64,000 nt of DNA from Flavobacteriaceae bacterium (GTDB lineage: Bacteria > Bacteroidota > Bacteroidia > Flavobacteriales > Flavobacteriaceae): contig JAFMLE010000006.1 of the NCBI GenBank assembly GCA_017852395.1, positions 1 through 64,000 on the forward strand, read 5' to 3'. Made by a program: the position numbers and the translations under genes. The notes under the pieces are model-generated. The model was not told where the DNA came from, made no database searches, and saw nothing but the letters and a program-made list of their open reading frames with translations. Below, in pieces: positions 8,748 to 17,161 of this stretch (the stretch's first letter is position 1; every line of letters begins with the position of its first letter).

Positions 8748-11219
8748 CTATTTTTTGGCGCGTGATTTTTTTGCTTTTTTGACCGTCTCCAAGCGTTGTT
8801 TGGCTTCTTCTAAGGTGATTTTTGAAGGGTCAATATCTTTAGAAAGCTCAATTTTGACACGGCCTTTGATGATGTTAGAACGTCCCCATCGGGCTTTTTC
8901 GATTCGGATGCCTTCTTCGGGCCATTCTTGCAGCAATTTATCTTTTTCTTTTTGAATTTTTTCTTCTATCAATGTCGATATGTCCTCTTGTGATAGGGCA
9001 TCAAAGTTGTATTTTTTATTCACATTGATGAACATATTATTCCATTTTATAAACGGCCCAAAACGCCCAACACCCTTTGTTACAGGCATTTCATTATAGC
9101 GTGCAATCGGGGCATCTGCTTTTTTCTTTTCTTCTATCAATTCGACTGCTTGATCTAAGTCAAAAGCGTTGGGGCTCTCTCCTTTTGGTAAAGAAATAAA
9201 AGAGGTACCATATTTTATATAGGGCCCATACCTACCATTGTTAACACTTATGGTTTCTCCTTCATATTCTCCAAGGTCTTTAGGCAACTCAAAAAGGGTA
9301 AGTGCTTCTTCTAAAGTAATTGTATCGAGTTGTTGCTCTGGAGTAAGGCTGGCAAAGATGGGTTTCTCATCGTCTTGTGGGTCGCCAATTTGAGCGATGG
9401 GTCCAAATTTTCCAAGACGCACCTTAACCACCCGATTGTGTGTCGGGTGCATCCCCAATTCGCGTTCTCCAGATTCGCGTTGGGCGTGTTCTTTTACATG
9501 GTCTACCGTTTGGTGAAATTGGGTGTAAAAACCCTGCATCATATCGGTCCAGTTTTTTTGTCCCGAAGCAATGGCGTCAAAGCTTTCTTCTACATTGGCC
9601 GTAAAGCTATAATCGAGGATGCTTTCAAAATTGGCAACCAAAAAATCATTGACAATCATGCCAATATCGGTAGGTACTAACTTTCCTTTATCCGAACCTA
9701 CGGTTTCGGTTCTTTTTTCTTTTCTAATGTGATCGTCCTCGAGGGTAAGCTCAATATAATCGCGCTGAATCCCATCTTGGTTGCCCTTGGTGACATAGGC
9801 CCGATTTTGAACGGTTGAGATGGTAGGCGCATAGGTAGAGGGCCGCCCGATACCGAGTTCTTCCAATTTTTTTACCAGTGATGCTTCCGAATAGCGGTAG
9901 GGAGGTCTTGTAAAACGCTGTGTACTGGTGATCGATGTCCCCTCAAGCGGTTCTTTGAGGGTTACTTGAGGCAGTAGGCCTTCGGTTTCGGCATCGTCAT
10001 CGTCCTTCCCCTCTAGGTATACTTTTAAAAAGCCTTCAAAAATTACAACTTCTCCTCTCGCGACAAAGTTTGCCGGATGCTTATCATTGGTTATCGAAAT
10101 TTTGGTACGCTCCAGTTTGGCGTCGCTCATTTGAGAGGCGATTGTTCTTTTCCAAATCAGTTCGTAAAGTCGTGCTTGTTCGGGGTCAATAGGCAATTGT
10201 GCTTTGGACAAATCGGTAGGACGTATGGCTTCATGCGCTTCTTGTGCACCCTTGTTTTTATTAGAAAAACTGCGTGTCTGAGAAAATTGGGCACCATACC
10301 GTTGAGTGATTTCTGTGGCTGCGGCTTGTTGGGCTTCTTGAGACAGGTTGACACTATCGGTACGCATGTAGGTGATGTATCCACTTTCGTAAAGACGTTG
10401 GGCTACACGCATAGTGCGACTCACCGAATAATAGAGTTTTCGGGAGGCTTCTTGTTGTAAAGTAGATGTTGTAAAAGGTGCTGTTGGGCTTTTTTTGGCT
10501 GGCTTTTTTTCAACCTCACTGATGGAATAACTGGCCTGTTTTTGACTTTCTAAAAATGCGGAAGCGGCTTCTAGAGTATCAAAGTTTTCATCCAATTGAG
10601 CGGTGATTTTGCTCCCCGATTGCGTGGCAAAAACTCCTTGGGTTTTGAAGCTTTGTTCGGGTATAAAATTGTTGATTTCACGTTCGCGTTCGACGATCAA
10701 CCGAACGGCAACCGATTGCACCCTCCCTGCAGATAGACCGCCCTTAACTTTTCGCCATAATAAGGGGGACAGCTCATAGCCTACCAACCGATCAAGTACC
10801 CGTCTGGCTTGTTGTGCATTGACAAGGTTGAGGTCTAGGGCACGTGGATTGTCGATGGCTTTGAGAATGGCCGATTTGGTGATTTCGTGAAACACAATCC
10901 GTTTGGTTTGTGCATCGTTGAGTTTTAAATTTTCGAAAAGATGCCACGCAATGGCTTCTCCCTCTCGGTCTTCATCACTTGCGAGCCATACTGTATCTGC
11001 TTTTTTGGCCAATGACTTGAGCTCATTGACCACCTTTTTTTTATCAGAACTAACAATATATTTGGGTTTAAAATGATCTTCGATATCTACGCCTAGCTCT
11101 TTAGATGGCAGATCAGAAATGTGCCCAAAACTAGAGGCCACTTTATAATCTTTACCTAAAAATTTTTCAATTGTTTTCGCCTTTGCGGGGGATTCGACGA
11201 TCACCAAATTCTTTGCCAT
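8748..11219 (-). CDS. topA: DNA topoisomerase I (type IA)
   Basis: 823 residues. The TOPRIM domain is at the N-terminus (VESPAKAKTIEKFLG at residue 8, acidic motif ASDEDREGEAIAWHL near residue 80). The catalytic tyrosine is Tyr284 in YITYMRTDS. The C-terminal part lacks cysteine zinc ribbons and instead has repeats of the topoisomerase C-terminal type (GRYGPYIKYG, GRFGPFIKW) followed by a lysine-rich tail. The enzyme relaxes negative supercoils during transcription and replication. It is first in the minus-strand run leading to gldKLMN and is divergent from the SulP gene. Confidence 0.97.
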   Translation of the reverse strand: MAKNLVIVESPAKAKTIEKFLGKDYKVASSFGHISDLPSKELGVDIEDHFKPKYIVSSDKKKVVNELKSLAKKADTVWLASDEDREGEAIAWHLFENLKLNDAQTKRIVFHEITKSAILKAIDNPRALDLNLVNAQQARRVLDRLVGYELSPLLWRKVKGGLSAGRVQSVAVRLIVEREREINNFIPEQSFKTQGVFATQSGSKITAQLDENFDTLEAASAFLESQKQASYSISEVEKKPAKKSPTAPFTTSTLQQEASRKLYYSVSRTMRVAQRLYESGYITYMRTDSVNLSQEAQQAAATEITQRYGAQFSQTRSFSNKNKGAQEAHEAIRPTDLSKAQLPIDPEQARLYELIWKRTIASQMSDAKLERTKISITNDKHPANFVARGEVVIFEGFLKVYLEGKDDDDAETEGLLPQVTLKEPLEGTSITSTQRFTRPPYRYSEASLVKKLEELGIGRPSTYAPTISTVQNRAYVTKGNQDGIQRDYIELTLEDDHIRKEKRTETVGSDKGKLVPTDIGMIVNDFLVANFESILDYSFTANVEESFDAIASGQKNWTDMMQGFYTQFHQTVDHVKEHAQRESGERELGMHPTHNRVVKVRLGKFGPIAQIGDPQDDEKPIFASLTPEQQLDTITLEEALTLFELPKDLGEYEGETISVNNGRYGPYIKYGTSFISLPKGESPNAFDLDQAVELIEEKKKADAPIARYNEMPVTKGVGRFGPFIKWNNMFINVNKKYNFDALSQEDISTLIEEKIQKEKDKLLQEWPEEGIRIEKARWGRSNIIKGRVKIELSKDIDPSKITLEEAKQRLETVKKAKKSRAKK

Positions 11220-11237
11220 GTGCTAATTTTTTCCCTG

Positions 11238-11266
11238 TAAAAGTATAGAGTTTTTTTAATTATCAA
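11238..11266 (-). promoter_or_regulatory. Predicted promoter for topA
   Basis: On the minus strand TTG (plus 11264-11266) is followed after 18 bases by TACTTTTA (plus 11238-11245), which matches the Bacteroidota TAnnTTTG element at all but the last base. It lies 19 bases before the topA start. Confidence 0.4.
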
Positions 11267-11342
11267 TTTTGAAACAGGGTGTTACACTTTAAAATTAGTG
11301 ATTCGTAAAAAAAATAGTTTTTACGAGTTGTTGTGTATGATA

Positions 11343-11372
11343 TTGACAATCAATGTCTTATTGTTACGTTTG
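11343..11372 (+). promoter_or_regulatory. Predicted promoter for the SulP gene
   Basis: TTG at 11343-11345, a 19-base spacer, then TACGTTTG at 11365-11372, a full match to the Bacteroidota TAnnTTTG element. Expected transcription start is near 11379, leaving a leader of about 65 bases before the ATG at 11444. A second TATTTTTG at 11429-11436 is too close to the ATG to be preferred. Confidence 0.55.
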
Positions 11373-11443
11373 TAGGATGCTTTGTCTCCCTGCATTTTTT
11401 TGTAATATTACAATTGCAATTTGACTTTTATTTTTGAGGTTTC

Positions 11444-13168
11444 ATGTTACGTTCGTTTTTTCCAATACTCGATTGGCTTCCCAACTATAAAAAAACTCAT
11501 TTTAGTGGGGACTTGTTTGCGGGGCTAACTGTTGGTGTAATGTTGATTCCTCAAGGTATGGCCTATGCAATGTTGGCGGGGCTCCCTCCGATATTTGGGC
11601 TTTACGCGGCTTTTGTTCCACAAATTATTTATGCGTTTACGGGGACCTCGCGACAGTTGGCGGTTGGCCCTGTTGCTATGGATTCTCTTTTGGTGGCAGC
11701 CGGTCTAGGCGCTTTGGCCATTTCAAAAATTGAAGACTACATCAGCATGGCAGTTTTTTTGGCCTTTTTTATGGGCGCCATTCAGTTGCTTTTAGGCATA
11801 CTGCGGATGGGTTTTTTGGTCCAATTATTGTCAAAACCCGTTATTAATGGTTTTACTTCTGCTGCTGCTATAATTATTGGCATGAGCCAGTTTAAACACC
11901 TCTTAGGAGTTCAAGTTCCTTCTAACAATCGGTTGCATGTATTGCTCATCAATATATTTGGTCAGCTCGACAACACCAATGTTTATGCATTAGGCTTGGG
12001 AATCCTTTCTATGATCATAATCTGGGGATTTAAAAAATGGATTCCAAAATTTCCAGGCATTTTGGTCGCTGTGGTCCTTAGTATATTAGTTGTTTATTGG
12101 ACGCGTTGGGATCTCAATGGTTTACGGATTGTTGGTGATGTACCCGAAGGGCTCCCGGCAATTTCCTTTCCAAGGATAACCATGGAAAACATTCAAACGC
12201 TCTTGCCGACCGCCCTAACCTTGGCGTTGGTCGCTTTTTTGGAAGCAGTTTCGGTTGCCAAGGCAATTCAAGAACAACATAAAGACTATGAAATCAATGC
12301 CAATCAAGAATTGAGGGCTTTGGGCCTAAGCAACATTGTGGGTAGTTTTTTTCAATCCTATCCAACCACTGGCGGTTTTTCTAGAACGGCTCTCAATCAT
12401 TTTGCTGGTGCCAAAACGGGTCTTTCCTTTCTTATCAGTGCTGCTGTAGTTGCCACAACACTCTTATTTTTGACGCCCCTCTTCTATTATATGCCACTTA
12501 CTACGTTGGCGGCTTTGGTAATTGTTGCGGTTTCGTCGTTGATTGATTTAAAATATCCTTTGGTTCTACTCAAGACCCGAATGGACGAGTTTCTGCTGCT
12601 CAACTTTACTTTTTTGACCACCTTATTTGTAGGTATAACACAAGGAATTCTTTTTGGGGTCGCTTTGTCATTGGTCTTATTGATCTACCGGATTTCGAAT
12701 CCCCATTTTGCCTTTTTGGCTCGGATAAAAGGGAGTAGCATTTTTAAAAACATCGAACGCTTCCCTTCTGAGGTCGAAGATCGAGACGATCTCATAATTA
12801 TTCGATTTGATGCTCCCTTGTTTTTTGGCAATCGTGATTTTTTCAAAAAAATCATTTTAGAGGCCGCTTCCAAAAAAAAACAAACACTTAAAGCCATTAT
12901 ACTCAATGCCGAATCAATTAATTATATCGACAGTAGTGCTTTGGATACCTTGCTAGAAATGGTTCGGGTTTGTAAATCAAATAATACGCGTTTTATTATT
13001 GCAGGAGCCATTGGTCCTGCCAGGGACGTACTACTCAAAAAAAAGGTCCGAAAAACCATCGGTTCCAAAAACTTTTTTGTTTCGATTGCCTTAGCGGTTG
13101 CCGCTTTTGACGGGCAACCCTTGGACGAATCTCTAAATAAATCTATCAGTCATCAAAAAAACCAATAA
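11444..13168 (+). CDS. SulP family anion permease with STAS domain
   Basis: 574 residues. The SulP signature lies at the N-terminus (GDLFAGLTVGVMLIPQGMAYAMLAGLPP, about residues 22-50), followed by roughly 11-12 membrane segments to about residue 425. A cytoplasmic STAS domain follows (IILNAESINYIDSSALDTL, about residues 485-505), ending near 560. SulP proteins carry sulfate or other anions such as bicarbonate. Placement 53 bases upstream of a sulfur-handling gene set favours a sulfur oxyanion, but the substrate cannot be read from the sequence. Divergent from topA. Confidence 0.92.
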   Translation: MLRSFFPILDWLPNYKKTHFSGDLFAGLTVGVMLIPQGMAYAMLAGLPPIFGLYAAFVPQIIYAFTGTSRQLAVGPVAMDSLLVAAGLGALAISKIEDYISMAVFLAFFMGAIQLLLGILRMGFLVQLLSKPVINGFTSAAAIIIGMSQFKHLLGVQVPSNNRLHVLLINIFGQLDNTNVYALGLGILSMIIIWGFKKWIPKFPGILVAVVLSILVVYWTRWDLNGLRIVGDVPEGLPAISFPRITMENIQTLLPTALTLALVAFLEAVSVAKAIQEQHKDYEINANQELRALGLSNIVGSFFQSYPTTGGFSRTALNHFAGAKTGLSFLISAAVVATTLLFLTPLFYYMPLTTLAALVIVAVSSLIDLKYPLVLLKTRMDEFLLLNFTFLTTLFVGITQGILFGVALSLVLLIYRISNPHFAFLARIKGSSIFKNIERFPSEVEDRDDLIIIRFDAPLFFGNRDFFKKIILEAASKKKQTLKAIILNAESINYIDSSALDTLLEMVRVCKSNNTRFIIAGAIGPARDVLLKKKVRKTIGSKNFFVSIALAVAAFDGQPLDESLNKSISHQKNQ

Positions 13169-13199
13169 CTTTTAGTCCGTAAACCGTTAGATAACAAAA

Positions 13200-13207
13200 T
13201 ATCTTTG
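13200..13207 (+). promoter_or_regulatory. Candidate -7 element before the MBL-rhodanese gene
   Basis: TATCTTTG followed by CA, the common flavobacterial form of TAnnTTTG, 14 bases before the ATG at 13222. No clear TTG element is seen about 20 bases upstream, so this may be a weak or secondary promoter inside the sulfur cluster. Confidence 0.35.
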
Positions 13208-13221
13208 CAAAAACATTCATC

Positions 13222-14637
13222 ATGAAAATTGAACAAATATATACCGGCTGTTTAGCACAAGGTGCTTATTATATAGAAAGTCAAGGCGAGGTTGCCATCA
13301 TTGACCCCTTGCGCGAAGTAAGTCCCTATATAGAACGGGCAAAAAAAGATAACGCAACTATAAAATACATTTTTGAAACCCATTTTCACGCTGATTTTGT
13401 GAGTGGTCACGTCACGCTATCCAAAAAAACTGGAGCGCCAATCATATATGGACCAACGGCAAAAACCAACTTTGAAGCGATCATTGCGCAGGACCAACAA
13501 GAATTTAAGTTGGGTGCGCTTACTCTCAAGGTATTACATACTCCTGGTCACACTATGGAAAGTACCTGTTATTTGTTAAAAGATTCTAACGGCAAAGACC
13601 ATGCACTTTTTAGTGGAGACACGCTTTTTCTGGGCGATGTAGGACGACCCGATCTTGCCCAAAAAGCAGCGCATATGACTCAAGAACAACTGGCAGAAAC
13701 CCTCTATGATAGCCTGAGAAATAAAGTGATGACCCTTGCTGATGATGTGATTGTATATCCCGCACATGGTGCTGGTTCGGCCTGTGGTAAAAACTTGAGC
13801 AAAGAAACGGTCGGTACGATAGGTGAACAGAAAAAAAGCAATTATGCCCTTCGGCAAAACATGACCAAGGAAGAGTTTGTTCAGGAAGTAACCGATGGGT
13901 TATTGCCGCCACCCCAATATTTTCCACTCAACGTAAAACTCAACAAAGAAGGCTATGAGGACATTGATCAAGTTCTGGACAAAGGCACCCATGCCATGGA
14001 CCCTGAAGCCTTTGAAAAAGCAGCCAACGCCACTGGAGCTGTGGTGCTCGATGTGCGTCATCAAGACGAATTTGCTAAAGGTCATATTCCAAAATCTATA
14101 TTTATCGGCATCGATGGAGGCTTTGCTCCATGGGTCGGTGCCCTCATCGGTGATGTTACCCACCCCATACTAATTGTTGCTCCTGAGGGGCGTGAGGAAG
14201 AAACCATAATTCGTCTAGCACGTGTCGGATTTGATAATACTATAGGATATCTTGAAGGCGGAATTTCTGCTTGGACGCAAGCACAAAAAGAAATTGATAC
14301 CGTTGAAAACGTAGATGTAGAAAACTTTAAAAAGCAATTGGACACCAACCCTATTTTTGATGTTAGAAAACCGGGAGAGTTTACTGTAGGGAGACTTCAA
14401 AGTGCGCAAAACACCCCTCTAGATTTCATCAACGATCATCTGCAAGAGTTTCCTAAAGAGGACACTTTTTACATCCATTGTGCTGGAGGATACCGCAGTA
14501 TGATCGCAGCCTCTATTCTAAAAAGCAGAGGGTATCATAATCTGATAAACGTAGAAGGCGGCTTTGGCGCAATCAAAAATGCGGGTATTCCAATCGTAGA
14601 AGAAGTCTGTCCATCAACCCTTAAAGCCAACTCCTAA
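13222..14637 (+). CDS. Metallo-beta-lactamase/double-rhodanese protein, persulfide dioxygenase-like
   Basis: 471 residues in three parts. Residues about 1-235 are an MBL-fold domain with THFHADF (residues 54-60), LHTPGHT and FSGDTLFLGDVGRPDL. The usual HxHxDH is HxHxDF, which fits the mononuclear-iron site of persulfide dioxygenases because that last His is not an iron ligand there. Residues about 260-360 form a rhodanese domain whose active loop reads APEGREEE, with no cysteine. Residues about 370-465 form a second rhodanese domain with the active loop HCAGGYRS, containing the sulfur-accepting Cys. Likely role: oxidation or transfer of persulfide sulfur. Its stop overlaps the start of the next transporter gene (TAATG). 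Confidence 0.9.
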   Translation: MKIEQIYTGCLAQGAYYIESQGEVAIIDPLREVSPYIERAKKDNATIKYIFETHFHADFVSGHVTLSKKTGAPIIYGPTAKTNFEAIIAQDQQEFKLGALTLKVLHTPGHTMESTCYLLKDSNGKDHALFSGDTLFLGDVGRPDLAQKAAHMTQEQLAETLYDSLRNKVMTLADDVIVYPAHGAGSACGKNLSKETVGTIGEQKKSNYALRQNMTKEEFVQEVTDGLLPPPQYFPLNVKLNKEGYEDIDQVLDKGTHAMDPEAFEKAANATGAVVLDVRHQDEFAKGHIPKSIFIGIDGGFAPWVGALIGDVTHPILIVAPEGREEETIIRLARVGFDNTIGYLEGGISAWTQAQKEIDTVENVDVENFKKQLDTNPIFDVRKPGEFTVGRLQSAQNTPLDFINDHLQEFPKEDTFYIHCAGGYRSMIAASILKSRGYHNLINVEGGFGAIKNAGIPIVEEVCPSTLKANS

Positions 14638-15194
14638 TGGAACTATTATTAGACCCTTGGCCCTGGTATATCGGAGGGCCCATGATTGCCTTAGTACTCT
14701 TTTTATTGTTGATTGGAGGAAAAACTTTTGGTATGTCATCCAACCTAAGAACCCTATGTACGCTTTGTGGTGCCAACAAAAGTGCTGCATTTTTTGATTT
14801 TGATTGGAAAAAACAACAATGGAATCTTTTGGTGGCTTTGGGCACCATAATCGGGGGCTACCTCGCAGCGCATTTTTTAGCACAAGACACCGCCGTTGCT
14901 ATCAGTAGCCAAACGATAGACAAACTTAAGGACTTGGGTATCGACAGCGCTGGAGCGGCTTATATGCCCACCGAACTTTTTGATCTTAACCATTTGATGA
15001 ATCTTAAAACAATCGCCATCCTAGCTGTTGGAGGATTCCTCATTGGTTTTGGAACACGCTACGCAGGTGGGTGTACTTCTGGACACGCAATCACTGGTTT
15101 AAGCAACCTTCAGCTCCCCTCTCTAATTGCCGTAATCGGGTTTTTTATTGGGGGCCTTTTAATGAATCACTTTATTTTACCTTATATATTATAA
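14637..15194 (+). CDS. YeeE/YedE family sulfur transporter, first half-protein
   Basis: 185 residues with about five membrane segments. The conserved cysteine motifs of the YeeE/YedE (thiosulfate transporter TsuA-like) family are present: TLCGANKSA near residue 43 and RYAGGCTSGHAITG near residue 142. In full-length TsuA the two halves are in one chain; here they are two adjacent genes, the arrangement seen in PmpA/PmpB-type pairs. The start ATG overlaps the stop of the MBL-rhodanese gene, so they are translationally coupled. Probably imports thiosulfate or another sulfur compound feeding the rhodanese. Confidence 0.88.
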   Translation: MELLLDPWPWYIGGPMIALVLFLLLIGGKTFGMSSNLRTLCTLCGANKSAAFFDFDWKKQQWNLLVALGTIIGGYLAAHFLAQDTAVAISSQTIDKLKDLGIDSAGAAYMPTELFDLNHLMNLKTIAILAVGGFLIGFGTRYAGGCTSGHAITGLSNLQLPSLIAVIGFFIGGLLMNHFILPYIL

Positions 15195-15195
15195 C

Positions 15196-15609
15196 ATGCG
15201 AAATCTCTATTTTTTAGCCGTTGGAATCCTTTTTGGTATCACGATGTTCAAATCAGAGGCGGCCTCGTGGTTTCGAATCTATGAAATGTTTCAATTTGAC
15301 GCCTTTCATATGTATGGTATTATTGGTTCTGCACTGGTTTTGGGTGTTGTGTTTACACAAATTCTTAAACGCGGAAAATACGCCTCAATATTTGGAAGCC
15401 CCTTGCAATTTGAAGACAAAAACAAAAGTATTGCACGTTACCTGATCGGAGGAAGTATTTTTGGATTGGGGTGGGCCCTTGCTGGCGCATGCCCTGGCCC
15501 ACTATTTACACTACTGGGGGCAGGCTTTTTACCCATCTTAGTAGTGATCATTGCCGCTACTTTTGGAACCTTTGTCTACGGACTGATCCAAGACAAACTC
15601 CCGCACTAA
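15196..15609 (+). CDS. YeeE/YedE (DUF6691) family sulfur transporter, second half-protein
   Basis: 137 residues, about four membrane segments, with the conserved cysteine motif LAGACPGPLFTLLGAG near residue 95. It begins one base after the stop of the first half-transporter and is the last gene of the sulfur cluster. It is expected to pair with the preceding protein as one channel. No T-rich terminator follows; a long palindrome lies 33 bases downstream. Confidence 0.88.
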   Translation: MRNLYFLAVGILFGITMFKSEAASWFRIYEMFQFDAFHMYGIIGSALVLGVVFTQILKRGKYASIFGSPLQFEDKNKSIARYLIGGSIFGLGWALAGACPGPLFTLLGAGFLPILVVIIAATFGTFVYGLIQDKLPH

Positions 15610-15641
15610 AAACCACCCAGTTTACCCAATTTTAATAGCCG

Positions 15642-15680
15642 CTTTTTAACAAACTGTCATAATGGCAGTTTGTTAAAAAG
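15642..15680 (+). repeat. 15-bp perfect inverted repeat upstream of miaB
   Basis: CTTTTTAACAAACTG (15642-15656) and its exact reverse complement (15666-15680) flank nine bases. The stem can extend inward by three further pairs (one G.T) to leave a three-base loop. Neither strand has a run of T after the stem, so it is not a classic terminator. The right arm ends 4 bases before the TATTTTTG element for miaB, so it could be an operator or a bidirectional mRNA end. Confidence 0.9.
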
Positions 15681-15684
15681 GTTG

Positions 15685-15692
15685 TATTTTTG
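15685..15692 (+). promoter_or_regulatory. Candidate -7 element for miaB
   Basis: TATTTTTG followed by CC, a full TAnnTTTG match. A start of transcription near 15699 fits translation from the TTG codons at 15710 or 15716. The region where the upstream element should lie is occupied by the palindrome. Confidence 0.45.
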
Positions 15693-15715
15693 CCTTGCAT
15701 CAATAAATTTTGAAA

Positions 15716-17158
15716 TTGGAAAAGAACCCCAACACATACAACGGCGAAACACTGATGTTGTCCTCCCAAAAAAAGGGCGACAAGAACGTCTATATAGAAA
15801 GTTATGGCTGTCAAATGAATTTTGCTGACAGTGAAGTGGTTGCGTCTATACTGGAAGGTGAGGGTTATCAAACGACACAAACGGTTGACAATGCAGATCT
15901 AATTTTGCTCAATACCTGTTCGATTCGCGAAAAAGCAGAGCAAACCGTACGCAATCGTTTGGTACATTTCAAAACCTTAAAAAAGAATAACAAAGGGCTC
16001 AAAGTTGGTGTGCTTGGCTGTATGGCCGAAAGACTCAAACACAAATTTTTAGAAGAAGAACAAATCGTCGATATGGTTGTAGGACCTGATGCTTACAAAG
16101 ATTTGCCCAACCTCTTGGTAGAAGTTGCTGCCGAACGGGAAGCCGTCAATGTCATTCTATCCAAAGAAGAAACCTATGGCGATATCGCCCCGGTTCGGAT
16201 CAATTCCAATGGAGTAACAGCCTTTGTGTCTATCACTCGGGGTTGTGATAATATGTGTACCTTTTGTGTCGTACCCTTTACTCGAGGGCGCGAGCGCAGT
16301 AGGGATCCAAAAAGTATCTTGGAAGAAATTGACAAGCTTGCCAAGCAGGGCTACAAAGAAATTACCCTTTTGGGGCAAAATGTAGATAGCTATTTGTGGT
16401 ATGGCGGAGGACTAAAAAAAGATTTCAGCAAAGCCACACTGCTTCAACAAAAGACGGCCATTGACTTTGCCAAATTATTGCAATTGGTCGCTGAGGCACA
16501 ACCGCAGATGCGAATCCGTTTTTCTACCTCAAATCCTCAAGACATGTCGGTTTCTGTCCTACATGTTATGGCAGCCTACGATAACATCTGCAAATACATT
16601 CACCTTCCTGTCCAATCGGGGAGCGATCGTATTCTTAAAAAAATGAATCGCTTACACACCCGTCAAGAATATATGACGCTTATTGATAATGTTCGGAAGA
16701 TTTTACCCAATTGCGGGATTTCGCACGATATGATTGCAGGTTTTCCTACCGAAACGGAGGCAGATCACCAAGACACGCTTTCGTTAATGGAATATGTAAA
16801 ATACGATTTTGGCTTTATGTTTGCCTACTCGGAGCGACCCGGTACTTTAGCGGCACGCAAGCTCGAGGATGATATCCCCGAGGAGGTCAAAAAAAGAAGA
16901 CTCAACGAAATTATCGCCCTCCAACAAGGCCACAGCAAATATCGAACAGAACAATATATCGGTAATACCTATTGTGTTTTAATCGAAAAAGCTTCCAAAA
17001 AATCCCCAGAGCAATGGAGTGGTCGTACTACACAAAATACAGTAGTTGTTTTCCCAAAAGAACATTATAACGTCGGTGATTTTGTCGATGTAAAAATAGA
17101 ACGTGCTACATCAGCAACCCTTATCGGTACCGCTGTAGGGCATTCAAAAACAATATAA
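15716..17158 (+). CDS. miaB: tRNA-2-methylthio-N6-dimethylallyladenosine synthase
   Basis: About 480 residues. The N-terminal UPF0004 domain has the three iron-sulfur cysteines ([27 protein letters not shown]). The radical-SAM cluster motif is [13 protein letters not shown], followed by a C-terminal TRAM domain (about 410-475). It methylthiolates position 37 of tRNAs reading UNN codons. The start is uncertain: TTG at 15710 or 15716 (giving an MEK-type start as in relatives), or ATG at 15755. The promoter element at 15685 allows all three. Next gene follows after 3 bases. Confidence 0.95.
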   Translation: MEKNPNTYNGETLMLSSQKKGDKNVYIESYGCQMNFADSEVVASILEGEGYQTTQTVDNADLILLNTCSIREKAEQTVRNRLVHFKTLKKNNKGLKVGVLGCMAERLKHKFLEEEQIVDMVVGPDAYKDLPNLLVEVAAEREAVNVILSKEETYGDIAPVRINSNGVTAFVSITRGCDNMCTFCVVPFTRGRERSRDPKSILEEIDKLAKQGYKEITLLGQNVDSYLWYGGGLKKDFSKATLLQQKTAIDFAKLLQLVAEAQPQMRIRFSTSNPQDMSVSVLHVMAAYDNICKYIHLPVQSGSDRILKKMNRLHTRQEYMTLIDNVRKILPNCGISHDMIAGFPTETEADHQDTLSLMEYVKYDFGFMFAYSERPGTLAARKLEDDIPEEVKKRRLNEIIALQQGHSKYRTEQYIGNTYCVLIEKASKKSPEQWSGRTTQNTVVVFPKEHYNVGDFVDVKIERATSATLIGTAVGHSKTI

Positions 17159-17161
17159 ACG

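Noticed and set aside
11429-11436. TATTTTTG just before the SulP ATG
   Set aside because: It matches the -7 element, but transcription would begin at about the start codon and the upstream TTTG is 26 bases away; the TTG-N19-TACGTTTG pair at 11343-11372 is better.
15642-15680. Palindrome as a plain Rho-independent terminator of the sulfur cluster
   Set aside because: No run of T follows the stem on either strand; listed as a repeat instead.
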